From: Rhipicephalus microplus
Lineage: Eukaryota > Arthropoda > Arachnida > Ixodida > Ixodidae
Length of the DNA: 64,000 nucleotides
Direction: 5' to 3'
NCBI RefSeq assembly: GCF_043290135.1
Contig: NC_134701.1
Location: 95,312,202 to 95,376,201, forward strand
Positions 21,835 through 33,739 of the stretch are shown here, in pieces; positions within the stretch are counted from its first letter, which is position 1, and the number at the start of each line of letters is the position of its first letter. The translations under genes were made by a program, and so were the position numbers. Under the pieces are notes generated by a model. The model was given only the letters and a program-made list of their open reading frames with translations. It was not told the DNA's origin and searched no databases.

Positions 21835-23570
21835 TTCAATTCAATTCTTCGTTAGTACAGAAGGGGGTCTTAGAGTTGCAACACCATCAAGGGGACCTCT
21901 TATTAGTCATTTCAGAGTATCTATAAAATGCATATAATGCCATGATAGCAGTTGAAAAATAATAGATTAATTGAGAAAACAATAAATTGGGACATTTGGC
22001 AAGATAAAGTTAAGAAAAGCAACAAAAATGCATATGTTCATTGAAAACTATGTTAAACACAAAGAATACAAAACTAATTATAAACAACAAAACTTGAATC
22101 AAACTATTTTATATAAACACAAGTATGTATAAATCAACAAGGTTAGATTTCACATAATGATACATAGCGCGAGCTTCTTAATTTTTTTCATGGCATCAAA
22201 ACTAAAATTCCCCGAAGCGAGGAATTAAAAATGACAAAAAATTAGAAACATTTGTGCTATAAAAAATAGGAGGGATATTTTAATTAACATAGAGTTTAAA
22301 ATGAAGCAAATGGATCAATTTCTATAACTACATGACAATGAATCAATAGCGGCAGTGTTTTTAGTTGGTGTTTCTTCATGTCTTTGTTGAATGGTATTGT
22401 TGCGCGGAGTGCTTTATTATTGAATGGTAATGTATTCCAGTATTTATCGGAAGTTAAAAAAGCTGTAAATTTCTTATAATTAGTGTGAATTAGGGGAGTA
22501 AAACGTTGTTTTTAGATGAAAATCTGGTGCTGTTACGGTTGGTTAGAGCACATGCATGAAATGAAGCTATATTGATTTTAAGGTTTAGGGTGGGATATAT
22601 CAGCAAAACTAATTTCAGATGAGCCATGCAGTGCAATGGTAGTATTCCTAATGAAGTGTAGTTTAATACCAAATAGTACATTAGCTAGACAAACTGGTGC
22701 TCATAAAGGCCTGATTCTGTAAATGTTTAGGTGTGTTACATGCCTGGTATATGTGTTTCCCCAGACGGAGACAGTATTGTAATTCGCAATGTATGAATTA
22801 TTAATAAAGTGTTGTTCTCATATAGCGAAAAAAATGAGCGTGTTAAAATTAGTTCACTAACTCCAAAAGCGATCTTTTTTGAGATCATTTGAGCATGCAG
22901 GTTAAACTCAAGTTTACAATCAAGTTGCACCCCAAGAAAAATGGCTTCATGTTCGAATGATAGAACGTGATTTAGAACGATGAGTGGTGGTGCAGATGGG
23001 GTGACACGTTGATTTTTATGAAAAAGCATGAACTGAGCATTCGATCCATAGATACGATGTTTGTTTCTTTTGCACGAAGCATATAAGTTGCTCACGTCAG
23101 ACTTGAGTTGTGTTGTCAAGACATTTCATGCATTCACTAGAAGTAAATATGGTGGTGTCAACAGCATATAGAATTGATGAGGTGCAAGTTAGATAGTTAG
23201 GAAGATCGTTACTGTACACGAGGAATAAAAGGGTACCTAGAGCGAACCTTGATGGACAAACATTGTGACTGACTTGGTATGCGATAGCGAACCTTTGAAA
23301 CTTACTGTATGCGTTCTGTTGGTTCAATTGCTGCGTACGACTGAAAGTGTCTAATCGCGAATGCATTTAGCTTATGATATAAGATCTTTTGGCAGATGGC
23401 GTCAAAGCCTTTCCGAAATCCATGAAGACTGAGTCTACAATATGGTCGTTGTCTAAGGCAGGCTTTATTTTGTTAGTAAAAAATAATATAGCAGTTTCAG
23501 TAGAGTAGCCTTTACGGAACCCATTGTGTTCAACGGACAGGAGATTCAATCTCTGAAATTAAAATGTTAT
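21835..23570 (-). mobile_element. 5'-truncated LINE (CR1/Jockey-like), minus strand
   Basis: Minus-strand RT pieces in several frames: near 23540, NGFRKGYSTETAILFFTNKI; then CPSRFALGTLLFLVYSNDLP and YAVDTTIF in place of YADDT at 23160-23250; then IFLGVQLDCKLEFNLH near 22920. It ends at 21835-21850 with a (GAATT)n tail on the minus strand. There is no endonuclease. Several frameshifts and a mutated catalytic box make it a fossil. Confidence 0.85.
22736..23549 (-). pseudogene. LINE reverse transcriptase remnant
   Basis: RT domain of the LINE above, in three frame segments (23549-23367, 23366-23097, 23119-22736). The aspartate preceding the catalytic pair is disturbed: YAVD instead of YADD. The C-terminal segment has the FLGVQLD motif. 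It cannot encode a working enzyme. Confidence 0.85.
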
Positions 23571-23589
23571 GTGGTTTACAAGCAGATTC

Positions 23590-24440
23590 TCGGTGAAATT
23601 AGTAAAATAAAATTCGGTAGATCCCACGTACCTTGGCAATCGATGTTATGCGAAGCATGCGGCAGAAGCTGACTGTTTCGTAATAGTTTTTATTAAGTGG
23701 AACGTTACCAAGTGGCGGTAAAGATATGTACAAATGCACGCAAAGACATATGTTAAACACCCACTTGTGTTGTGTGAAGCCATTTGTTAACACTTGCGCA
23801 GCGACGCAGGCAGCAACATGTATATTAGCAACATTATAGAAGCGTTGAGCTGATATGCAGCGCTTGTGTTTGAAAGAATGACAGCCGTGGACACTGGTGC
23901 ATAAATCAACTTCAGCGTTTGTCGCCTAACTTCAATTGACATTAACCCGGCGTGATGGCTGTATTATAGGAGTACGTATATAATGTTTGTAAAATTGAAT
24001 AGCCAGCACTGCAACCTCACTGGACGTTTCACGAGTATTGGGGTCTATTTGAAAAGTATAGTTTCTAAATCTAGTGTGCTTCTGTGGTGGAATACTTGCC
24101 TGTCACGCAGAATTCTGTGGTTGGATTGCTGCTGGCACTTTGAAATTTATTTTTTTTTTTGCATTTGTCGGATGAACGCTGCTGATGTCAGCTTATCCTC
24201 AACACTCACGTCTTAAAATTACCCATGTCTGTTCTCGCCGTTTCTGTCAATCTGGTGTCGCACATACCTGCTGGTGCTTATGTGGCACATGTCTTTGCGG
24301 AAGGGTTTGACGATGTATGCGACGTGATTATGACATTATGTGTCTTTACCAGCGAGTCATATTTGTCTCTATCACCCTGCTATACTAATTTTGGTTCACC
24401 CCTAGTTAAGGGAGTGATCACGGTCACTATACAGCTGAGA
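23590..24440 (+). repeat. Dispersed repeat R, uninterrupted copy
   Basis: Matches the flanks of the Gypsy element at 53 kb. TTATGCGAAGCATGCGG near 23645 corresponds to 52700, GACATTAACCCGGCGTGATGG near 23939 to 52970, and GTACGTATATAATGTTTG near 23971 to the insertion point. CTATTTGAAAAGTATAG near 24047 corresponds to 58580, and GCTAATTTTGGTTCAC-like sequence near 24385 to 58955. No coding potential. The short plus-strand frames in it are chance. Confidence 0.8.
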
Positions 24441-24656
24441 CGCGACGCTCATAATGGCCAATATTCTTTTTTACCTTGAGGGCATGGCCTAAGTTTGGTT
24501 TTCCCAAAACGAGGAACAGTTCATGAGCTCGGACATATGCAACGCAAGCGCATTGACCTGTTTGGTAAGCCAATTGGGCGTCATCGTTCAGCGCAGAAAG
24601 AACTCGCGTACCGACTGCAGTCCTGCACTGAGTTATACGTGACATGCATTTAAGAT

Positions 24657-25440
24657 GTGCTCGGCCTCTTCCACACAGTTGACGACAAGATGCTGGAATC
24701 TGAGAACATTGCGCGCATCCTGAAAGGAATCTTGGATGATGCCCTTACTCTCCTCATGTTCCGCAACTCTTCGATAGTGGACGACATCCTACCGGCGTTT
24801 GAAGAAGAGAAAAGTCGTCGTATTACTCCCCAGTTTCCGAGTCTTCCCAACACAGCCACCACATATACTTGCGAAAGCACCCGTCTCGAACCAGCCGCTG
24901 CTGCTTAATGTAATATTGTGCGATCGTACGCCGTGAAATCGAGGCCGCATCTCCTACTGTTGATTATATGCCCGTGCCATGGTCGGTTCTCGCGCAACAA
25001 TTTCTTTAATCAAACCATTGTGCACCAGGAACTGGCCAACGCTGGACTTCGGACGCGCTGCCCCGTTGACCGCCCGACCGAATACCCAGTGTAGCAGATA
25101 TATTCTGTGGCCCGTACAACCTTCCACGTTACGGGAACTCGCTTTTATGGCGAACGTCCGATGACAGACCAATCTGCTTCAGCTGCCGACGAATCGGCCA
25201 CATTTCACGTCATTGCCGTACTTCAAGGAATTGGCAGCCATGGCCCACTACGCCAACACCCGGCGCCCACCTAATGGTTTCCGCATGCCAACACAAATTG
25301 ACCACCACAACAACAACGTTTCGCTACCCATGTCCGCTCAACCAAACCGCTCATCGTCGCTATCCGGACACCTGTTCCGCTCACCTAACCATCACCACTC
25401 TCCCTCCCCCTCCTACCACCAGCAGCCCTTAGAAAACTAA
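24657..25440 (+). pseudogene. Gypsy gag remnant with one zinc knuckle
   Basis: A gag core in one frame from 24657 to 24908 is followed by frameshifted sequence, a CX2CX4HX4C knuckle at 25175-25216, and a Pro/His/Ser-rich tail to 25440. The upstream part (24480-24650) also reads as gag with stops (VWFSQNEEQFMSS). In an intact element this would be the capsid and nucleocapsid. Confidence 0.7.
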
Positions 25441-25469
25441 CGGGTGCAGCTCCTGGAGGTGAGCCTGCC

Positions 25470-26951
25470 GTGATGACTCGACCTAAAATTTCTGTGCAGA
25501 CGCTACAAGGAGAAGTGTCCCCTCCGGCTCCAATCACTGCAGTCCCAGTAGCCGATAGAGCAGCATCAGCTGTCACTGGGATGTGTGCCACCCACGTCAC
25601 TGTGACTAGATGCCATACTTCTGTTCGGTTTTACGTTCTGGACCACTGCCCACTTAAAATAATTCTGGGATTAGATTTTCTGTCGGAGAATTTCCCCCTA
25701 ATTGACAGTTCTTCAGGTGTTGTTGAGCTCGCTCTACCACATGCCGTTGAACCTCCTGCTTCTGCGGCGCCAAGGCTATGCTCCTTCGACTACATTCGCC
25801 TATTCTGTCGAGCTGTGACGCTTATGGACGTCTCTTGCGATCCGCCTATGACCAACGGAGATTATGTCGTGCCACCTAACGCTACCGTCCTCTGTTCGCT
25901 TGATGTAAGGTTCCCGTACACGATTACCACTATAAAGGACAATGTGGCACGCCTCCTTATTGTGAAATTTGGACTTTGTTCACAAGTACTGCCCCGAAAC
26001 TATGCCTTGCAATCCTTGCCCTGACCGGTGACAACCACATTTTTGCGTTGGGATACGCTTTTACCTGCCAGTGTTGAATCGGGCACTCCACCGGATAGCA
26101 TAACGAAAATGATCGCTTCTCATCTGCCGGCCGAGCATGTGAACGCGCTTCGAGGCCTTCTTGCGTCGTATCAAGACATCTTTAATCTCCACGACCAACC
26201 ACTAGGTGAAAGACCGTCGTAAAGCATCAGATTATTACCAGCGATGCAAATTCAGTACATCGGCGGCCCCATTCAAATATCCTCCACCGAACGCCACGCT
26301 ATCCAGAAATAAGTCGACAATATGCTTGCTTGGAACATTATGTAGCCTTCATCAAGCCTTTGGTCTTCACCTGTTGTTCTCGTCAAAAAAAGAGATAACA
26401 GCAGGCGTTTCTATGTCAACTATTGGAATCTTAACAAGGGCACAAAAATAGACGCGTATCTTTTGCCACGGATAGATGACGCTCTTGACTGCCTTAGTGG
26501 AGCAAATTATTTTTCTTCCATCAACCTTCGTTTCGGCTACTGGCAGATAAGAGTAACACATGGACCATGAAAAGACAGCATTTATAACTCCCGACGGAGT
26601 GTATCAGTTTAAAGTAAAGCCGTTCGGGTTATGCAATGCCTCACCTACATTCGAACGAATGATGGATGCTCTCTTTATCGCTTTTAAATGGCCAATCTTC
26701 TTGCGCTACCTCGAAGACGTCATTGTCTTCTCGCCGACTTCCGAAAGCCACCTCGAGTGCCTCTCGACCATTCTCTCTGTTTTCCGCAAGGCAGGGCTTC
26801 AACTAAACTCGTCGAAATGTCACTCCGGCCGCAACCGACTCACTGCCCTCGGTCACCTTGTCGATCATTCTAGTGTTAGTTTTGACCTTCAAAAGATTCA
26901 CGCAGTCAATGATTTCCCTCTGCCGACCTCCCTGAAAGACGTTCGACGCCG
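25470..26951 (+). pseudogene. Gypsy pol remnant (protease C-terminus and RT)
   Basis: The frame at 25470-26024 carries the retropepsin flap-to-end region (IILGLDFLSENFPLID), but the active-site DTGA part is missing, apparently deleted near 25440-25470. The pre-RT linker is at 26028-26222. RT resumes in broken frames at 26206-26555, then from 26560 as HEKTAFITPDGVYQFKVKPF. The palm box is YLED rather than YLDD or YVDD. Similarity ends at LPTSLKDVRR near 26950. Confidence 0.8.
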
Positions 26952-26960
26952 TTCGCGGAG

Positions 26961-27440
26961 GTCGATTTATGTTATACACAGACGTTATTCCCTGTGTATG
27001 TTAAACTTTGTGGTTCAATAATATGTCAAGTTGATTGAGCCATCTTACTTTGGCCATGAGCGCAAAGTGCCAGCAGCGCATAAGCGTTGAGCGCGAGAAT
27101 TCACTTTGACACGTTGCGCCGCCGTGGTGGCCTTGCTGGAAAACGGACGGAAGGATGGCAATGGTTACAGCGATCAACTTCAGCGAAGGGCTTCCCCCTC
27201 CCCCCCCCCCAAAAAAAAAACAAGCAGGTACTGTTGCGTCTAATGTGCCACAGAGAAGAGGCGTGCCACCCAAACATCATCTTTTACTCATTCTCTTCGT
27301 GGCCGTATTAGAAGGACCGGCGGCAACGTTAGATCTGTACAACACCACAAAGCTTTTACTTAGCAAGGGCGTGGCACGCTATGTATGTGAAATTACGCTG
27401 TAAATGACTTATTATTTCATCAAACTTCGAAGTACACAGT
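26961..27440. other. Spacer with a C/A homopolymer patch
   Basis: A CCCCTCCCCCCCCCC run followed by ten As lies at 27195-27222. The short frames here are low-complexity artefacts. Confidence 0.5.
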
Positions 27441-27442
27441 TG

Positions 27443-27690
27443 ATTGATTGATATGTCTGCTTTAACGTCCCAAAACCACCATAGGATTATGAGAGACGCT
27501 GTAGTGGAGGGCTCCGGAAATTTTGACTACCTAGGGTTTCTTAACGTGCACCCAAATCAGAGCACACGGGCCTACATCAATTTTTCCTGTATCTAAATTG
27601 AAGCCACCGCCTCCGGGGTTTGATCCTGCAACCTGCGGGTCAGCATCTGAGTACCTTAGCGACTATACCACTGTGGCGAGGCCTACCTGC
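27443..27690 (-). mobile_element. Ruka-like SINE, minus strand, near full length
   Basis: Starts with the (TTGA)n end, then GCTTTAACGTCCCAAAACC, GGGCTCCGGAAATTTTGAC and TTTAGATACAGG on the reverse strand. The tRNA-like head is at 27640-27688 (box B as GTTTGATCCTGC on the plus strand, box A near 27655). More diverged than the 21.4-kb copy. Confidence 0.85.
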
Positions 27691-28189
27691 GCAGTTCTAG
27701 ACATATTATCGAGAAGCATATACTGAAAAAATTGCGCAGGCAACGCGACTTTCCAATTTTTGCGCACACAATATCTTATCAGCCCATGGCACCGATGCAC
27801 TTCTTGCCTATCTCAGAAAAGTTCCTACATGAGCTTCTTTACTGACCAGTCAGGTTTGGCTGTCAATATCGGGATGTTTGGCTGTCAATTTGGCTGTCAA
27901 TATTGGGATGAGAGTTGCTGCCTCACAGTTTCCTTCACACCATAAACATAATTTTCCGTGCAGAGCTTGCATCATTTCAGCAGCGCTCTGTTGCAGAAGT
28001 ACCCCTGCGCAAACACGGCATGTTGAAGCATCACCGCTCGTTCGCCACACCAACCTACTCTCCATTCGCAGCTCCTAATATGTTGCCTTGGACAATGCGT
28101 GTAAACGAAAGTAGACACAGCCGATAACATGTCGCGCAACGTTCCGTATGCATTTCAATGTGGCCCGTTGGCGCTGTCCTGCTAGAACG
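27691..28189. other. Spacer with a small duplication
   Basis: Contains the motif TTGGCTGTCAAT three times at about 27856-27902. Otherwise no recognised feature. Confidence 0.45.
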
Positions 28190-28900
28190 TTTAAAATGAA
28201 AGCTGTTATGAGATCACAACTCCGGTCACGCGCAGTTGTCCGTCGCCGCCATCGGTATTCGTAACCACCAAGCACCAATAACACAGTGGGCCTCGAGCCC
28301 GGGTACGCTGAATGCCAGCCCAGTATTCCACCACTGCGTACGCTGGCTCTTGTAACTTGTTGTCAAACTTGCCTTAGGCAGGCTTGACCTAGCACCAATG
28401 ACACAGTGGGGCTCGAGCCCGGGTCCATTGGTTACCAGCCCAGCATTATACCACTGAGCTTCACCGGTGCTTGTGACTTGTCAAACTTGCCTTAGGCAGG
28501 CTTGATGTCGGGAAAGCAATTGCGTTAAAACGACTTATATAGCGTTTTAAATCAGCGAAAGAATAACCAGTCGTCACATAATGCGAATAGCGTAACGAGT
28601 GGGGGGTTCAATTCTCCTATCCGTCACAAAGGTCGTCTTGTTGCCCTCTTAACTGTGGCGTATACCCACTTCAGCCATAATTCCTCATCGTCGTCAGCCA
28701 CTGCATTAACAATTGGCAGAAAATTCCTTGCAAGTGTTTAGCGAATGCCACGCTTCTCAGAAGAATGACAAAAATACCATAGCGAATGCCGGCCTACGAC
28801 CCGAACAAATTTAATAATATTTACCTAATAGGTATTAAGCAAGTGTGCTTGCAGTAGTTGCCCAATGAGTGTTTAGAAAAGGCTCTAAAAGGCCGCTCTT
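28190..28900 (-). mobile_element. 650-base repeat with tRNA-like segment (copy 1), minus strand
   Basis: The reverse complement matches 48430-49060 along its length. Shared landmarks are GGCCGGCATTCGCTATG, CAAGGAATTTT, the CCCACTCGTTACGCTATT stretch, and a tRNA-like part with a GGCCCGGGCTCGAG-type B box. In this copy the tRNA-like segment is duplicated in tandem (28270-28345 and 28390-28470, about 110 bases apart). No coding potential. Confidence 0.75.
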
Positions 28901-31284
28901 CTAGCTTTCGCTGTGACTGTGCTGCGCCTTCCACGCAGCCCTGAAGGTTTTTTTTTTCAGACAGCTCGTTTGGGGGCGCCACGTGTGCGTTTTCGACGCG
29001 CCACCCAAGCAGGGCTAGTTTTCTATATGCAAAATGTTCAAATGATATTCCACGCACAAACGGTAGTCACTGTCTTGCTATGTAGAAAATTTGAATACGG
29101 AAAGTGTGCGAATAGCCACGAAGGCATGTCATTTTTTCAGCCCCATAACTCTGCTGAGAAAATGGCTCTCATGAATGTCATAAAGCTAACTGGCGCAATT
29201 GTAAAAATAGGCACTGCTTTGGTGCCACTATTGTTCATTTATTAAAAAATGATGGCAACTGCTTGAGCAAGAACTTGACTGAGCAAAAAAATGAGCAAGA
29301 AGGTGACTGAATTCAGATAAAAAGTAGGGAGCACTTGAGGCTGTTATGATCGACCTCCTTGGCTTGGCGCTGCTTAGACGCGTGGGATGATTTCGACTGT
29401 CTACCCTGATATGTTCCGTGTCAAAGCTCACCGACGTGAACCAGAAGCGGTGACAACACGACAATCATACTTCAAAATCTTCAGGGCCGTCGGCTTCTCA
29501 CGTCAAAAAAATCTGTGGATGCGCCTGACTGACTAGTAGCTTAGAAGGAGCTGCAGGCAGTCGAAGCGGCTCGCTTTGTTCAGCGTGCTTGCAGACGTGC
29601 CGAACAAATAGCTAAGAGCTCGGTGCCCGTCTTCAGCTATTTTTCTCACACAACGCGACACCTTTTTGTCATCATGACCTACCAGACACCGCAGCCGTTA
29701 TCAATGAGTCTACACTGCATCTGACTACACAGCTGGTCTGCACGTGGGGCACCACGAGCAGGGCATTGAATTGTGCCTTGCCGTATTATCTCATTGTATC
29801 TTGTGTTCTATCTCTCGCCACACTGGACGAACAGGGCGCTCATCTTATATTTTTTCCTGGATTGGGAGGAGGTGGTGTTTGTCATTTTGGGTGTAAAGAT
29901 GACGACGACCATTCCATTGCACTGTCCTGGACTCAATTTTTTTTCTTGGAGATAATTTCGGGAAGATCATGGCATAAAAGCGAGCGCCGAGGCACTCTAG
30001 GCATGCTTCCGTCAGCGTTTAGTTCTTAAGTTGCCATCATGCAAAACACGCTACCATAAATGTTGTTGCAACATGCTACATTAGTACTATAGTATATAGT
30101 AATATGTAAATATTGTAAAATAACGTTCTTGTTATCAGCTGCCGCTGCTCTGCTCCACTTCTCCCAAGACTTCGCTGGTTCCGGTTTTATGGGCAGACCA
30201 CCGACTACATCAATGCTAAGCACATAATTATCAATAGTCTGGTACAACTCAAGACGTCAGGGCAAGCCTCGCTGAGACATCTTAAGCGTGGAAGCCGATC
30301 ACCTCCGCGACAAAAAAAATACTCCCACTCTTGCTATCTGCAATGTTCTTTACCCGTGGGGCAAAGAACCGTCCGGCTCAAGACTTCAGCCTCGAACACA
30401 CGTCCATTGGTGCTGGCTTGTGTGAACCCGCCTTTGAGGAGGAAATGCCGCTGACTTTTTAACTTGTAACCGACTATAGAGCACAGGTCGACAACCTTTT
30501 CAGGTGGAGAGCAAAGTTTCATGAAGCGGACTCTCGAGGCTACGGGGCAATTTAAAAATAGGGGTGGGGGAGGGGGGCAGGATCGCTGCACTCATAGAAA
30601 ATATTAGTTGAATCGACAATAATGGTCGATGAAGCTTGCACAGACATGATGTTTATTTGCAGTACGCATTGCAAGGTCACCGTTATAAACATAGGTTACT
30701 AGCAACAACGAGCTCTTTCAAAGCGACTTATTGTGCTACACAATCATAGCCAACTTGAGAATACGTACATCAGGGTAGCTATCCGACAGACACGGAAAAT
30801 CGTGGAGATGCTCATTCATTGTGAGGGTGAGAGGAGGTTCTGACGTCGTGTCGTGGACCGCAGGTTCTCGACGCCTGGTATAGAGGAATGTTGTTGGCCT
30901 ATAGTGAACGCTATAGTGTACTCATATATTGCATTGAACCAAGCATAAGTATTGCATTCGTATCTATAGCAATGAACAGGAAACATGGTTCTACGTACAG
31001 AAAAACATGAATGCAACTTCTGAAATGGCGACGTTAAAATGGTTTGGAAAGACATCTAGCTGATGAATACTAAATAGGCGTCAATTTATTGCAAAGGTTA
31101 AGGTATAGTCCATTATAGGAACCTGCAACCTTTCTTTAAAAGACGCGGACTTCAGCTACGTAAAACACCAAGATGAATGTCGAAATTTTGTAAATACATG
31201 TGAATGAAGGCATTAAGCAGACGGTAAACCGCATACGAGATAGCTGGCTTTCAGGGATGCACAATACATTACGGAAGCGCGTTA
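28901..31284. other. 2.4-kb stretch without supported genes or named repeats
   Basis: I see only short chance frames, a G-rich patch at 30556-30580 and a T-run at 28948. It may hold decayed repeats that I cannot identify by eye. Confidence 0.4.
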
Positions 31285-31420
31285 GAGAGAGAGAGAAAGA
31301 ATGAGGAGAAAGGTGGGGAGGTTAACCAGAGCTGAGCTACATTAGGCTACCCTGTACTGGGGAATAGAAGAGAGGGAAGGAAATCTATATAGGAGGAGAA
31401 AAAAGTCACTGACTGGGCTG
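31285..31420 (-). mobile_element. 3'-UTR end of an I-type LINE, minus strand
   Basis: The minus strand reads AGTACAGGGTAGCCTAATG, TCTGGTTAACCTCCCC and a terminal (CT)n. This is the same design as the end of LINE A (8400-8495) and the fragments at 9.4 and 20.6 kb. Confidence 0.6.
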
Positions 31421-33441
31421 ACGCGTAACAGTTGCATGTTTCCCATCATAAATGATAAATCAGGCTGTTGTATTTGAGGAAACTCAACAGCGCTTTTGTC
31501 GCCTTCCAGAAGCGGGATGGGCAGAGTCATGGTCCCATTTGCTTCTCGACAATGAAATCTCTTCTGCGCAGTCGATTTACCACTGCGCAAGTGAAGCCTC
31601 TAGTGTGTGTATGCCTTGCAGTAACATAAAAAGTATTCAGTCTCATCGACGGTGCAGATTTCTGATAAAATCATGGAGACAGAATGTATGGATCTATAGC
31701 TAGAAGTTATACTGACATTAGGATAAGGTTATACGCAATGAATAATTTTCATCAGGCTTCACAGCAGTATCACACTCATTTTTTCTTTTCTTCAATAATG
31801 TGCTTGATTCGGCTGAAAGGACCCGAAGCAAAAAGTTCGCGATGTGTATACACTTTTCGCCACCTAAAGCCGGGGCAGGCCTTAAGGCAATGCGGATAAT
31901 CAAGTTCAACAAGTCCAGTATAACATCGCAGCAACGTTTTGAAAATAAGCATATGCCTTCTCATAGATTTCAATTCGAGAAACCAGGAGCACCAGAGCAG
32001 CTGCTCAGTGGAATTATCTGGTGTATTAGTTACTGAGCCTTGATCTGGGTGAACTGAAACATTGTAAGGGAAGGCTCGTTCACTCACGCAAGCCCGGACG
32101 GCACCTCCAAAGAAGTTTCAACCTCCTTGGGCCCATCTGTTGCTTGTACCTGCCCTTTTGGTCTAAAGTGAGTCCCCTGTTCGTGTTGCTTGTCATTTGT
32201 GTCTGCTTTGAGTGCCTTACTTCTTTACACGTCACCCTATAACAAAAGGCTCAGCAATTGTTTTTGTTACGTCAATTACGAATGAAGCATAATGATAAGC
32301 CACTGCTGCACTATTTACAGGGCCTCAACGGTGCTGCAATGAAGATAACGCAAGTGAGTGGCTATTACTATTTGACGTAGCTTATTGGTTCACACGGATG
32401 ATTTCTGGTGTTCATTTTCTGTTTATTTTTCTCATTTAACATCACCATAAAGACCTTTGAAGTAACGCCGTAGTCCCAGATTATTTATGTGCAAGATTGT
32501 GCAACTTGCTCTCGGAGAATATCTCGATCGAGGTATGCGATTTCTAATGCTTCTTCTGTACAAATTTATTCTCTTTGCGCGGCACAGCGAAGATTCATGA
32601 GTCATGTTTCCAAAGGCCGATTACTGAAAAGTTTATACAAAAGCAATACACAAGCGAAATTATTTATTTTGCCCTAAATGGGCAGCACGTTTTAATTGTC
32701 CCTCAGCGGCAGGGTTAAATCAATGGCTGCTGTTACAATTGTCACTATTTGTCACTCCCAGTGCGCTGCCGAAGGAGTCTTCAAACACGTTCCTCATGAT
32801 GTCATCATCACCGTTCTGCCGCTGTTGACCACGCTGTTGCCAGCCGGGGGCCTCCATGGTAAATAAAGTTTTCATAACTCATCCTCGCCCAATTGGTAAA
32901 TAAATACTAAGAAGAGCAGAGAAACGGGGGTGTAAATGACACGGGAGAGCGACGAGCCTAGAAGGTTTCTCTTCCCTCACCTTTGTTCCCGAGCAAGCGT
33001 CGTCGCATCACTGAAATCGAAGGCATGCCCCATTGTTCAGAAATAAAGGTGGGGGAAGACAAAGCTTCTTGAGTCATGGTTCATTCGTCGCCACGACTAG
33101 ACATGCAACAACAACCGTGGTCCCCTACATCATGTTCAGATACATACGAGACTAGAAGTGAACTGTTTGAACTCGGCTGAATTGGTAGCGGTGCATAATC
33201 AGAATGCCACCCGCATATGTGGCAAAAGCCTGTTTAGTGTATTTATTTATTTAATTTACATGGTGCCTCCTCACTTCAGAATGAAGTTATGAACAGGAGT
33301 GGCTAACACATAAATATAGCACGACTGAACATTTTAACAACACATTACCGACAGAGAATATCGCCAACGCGCAGTTTGAACACAATAAAATTTATTATAA
33401 CAAACACTTATTACAGCCCATGACTTGTAATATTATAATAC
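31421..33441. other. 2-kb stretch without supported genes
   Basis: Nothing certain. At 32930-33070 a GC-richer patch with CAGAAATAAAGGTG resembles the end of an LTR or UTR with a polyadenylation signal, but I find no partner copy in the window. Confidence 0.35.
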
Positions 33442-33611
33442 TGCTACGTAGTGCTTTGCACACCTTTATTAGGCCTAAAAGACGTGGCCAAAACAGCCAC
33501 TTCTGAGGCACAGAACAGACTCAAGAGCTACATACAATAACGATGAAGAACACTATGTAATGATGGTTATGTACAGGTGATGAAAAAGCGTGTTGTAAGT
33601 GCCCACACTAA
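33442..33611 (-). repeat. 3' LTR (left copy) of the minus-strand Gypsy element
   Basis: Matches 35379-35552 with scattered substitutions. Its outer end reads TGCTACGTAGTG on the plus strand. Confidence 0.78.
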
Positions 33612-33739
33612 TTTCCTTTTTATGAGAGCGGCCATCCTGGCTACAACCTATAGATGCGGAGAACGCTTTGCGACAGGCTTCATACAAGAGACATGCACTA
33701 TCTCGGTACCACGACAGTACTGGTAACTTGGAGCGATCA

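Larger units (their letters stand above)
24480..26960 (+). mobile_element. Old Gypsy-type LTR element fragment (gag, protease region, RT)
   Basis: Gag-like residues (ESENIARILKGILDDA) lie near 24700. A zinc knuckle CFSCRRIGHISRHC is at 25175-25216. A protease-type C-terminal motif IILGLDFLSE is near 25665. RT pieces (YQFKVKPFGLCNASPTFERM, YLEDVIVFSPT, LQLNSSKCHSG) lie at 26560-26960. No LTRs, RNase H or integrase are seen. Homology stops around 26955. Many frameshifts and stops. Confidence 0.85.

Noticed and set aside
28913..29245. 110-codon plus-strand frame
   Set aside because: Low-complexity start with a T-run, no family motif, no promoter or splice signals.
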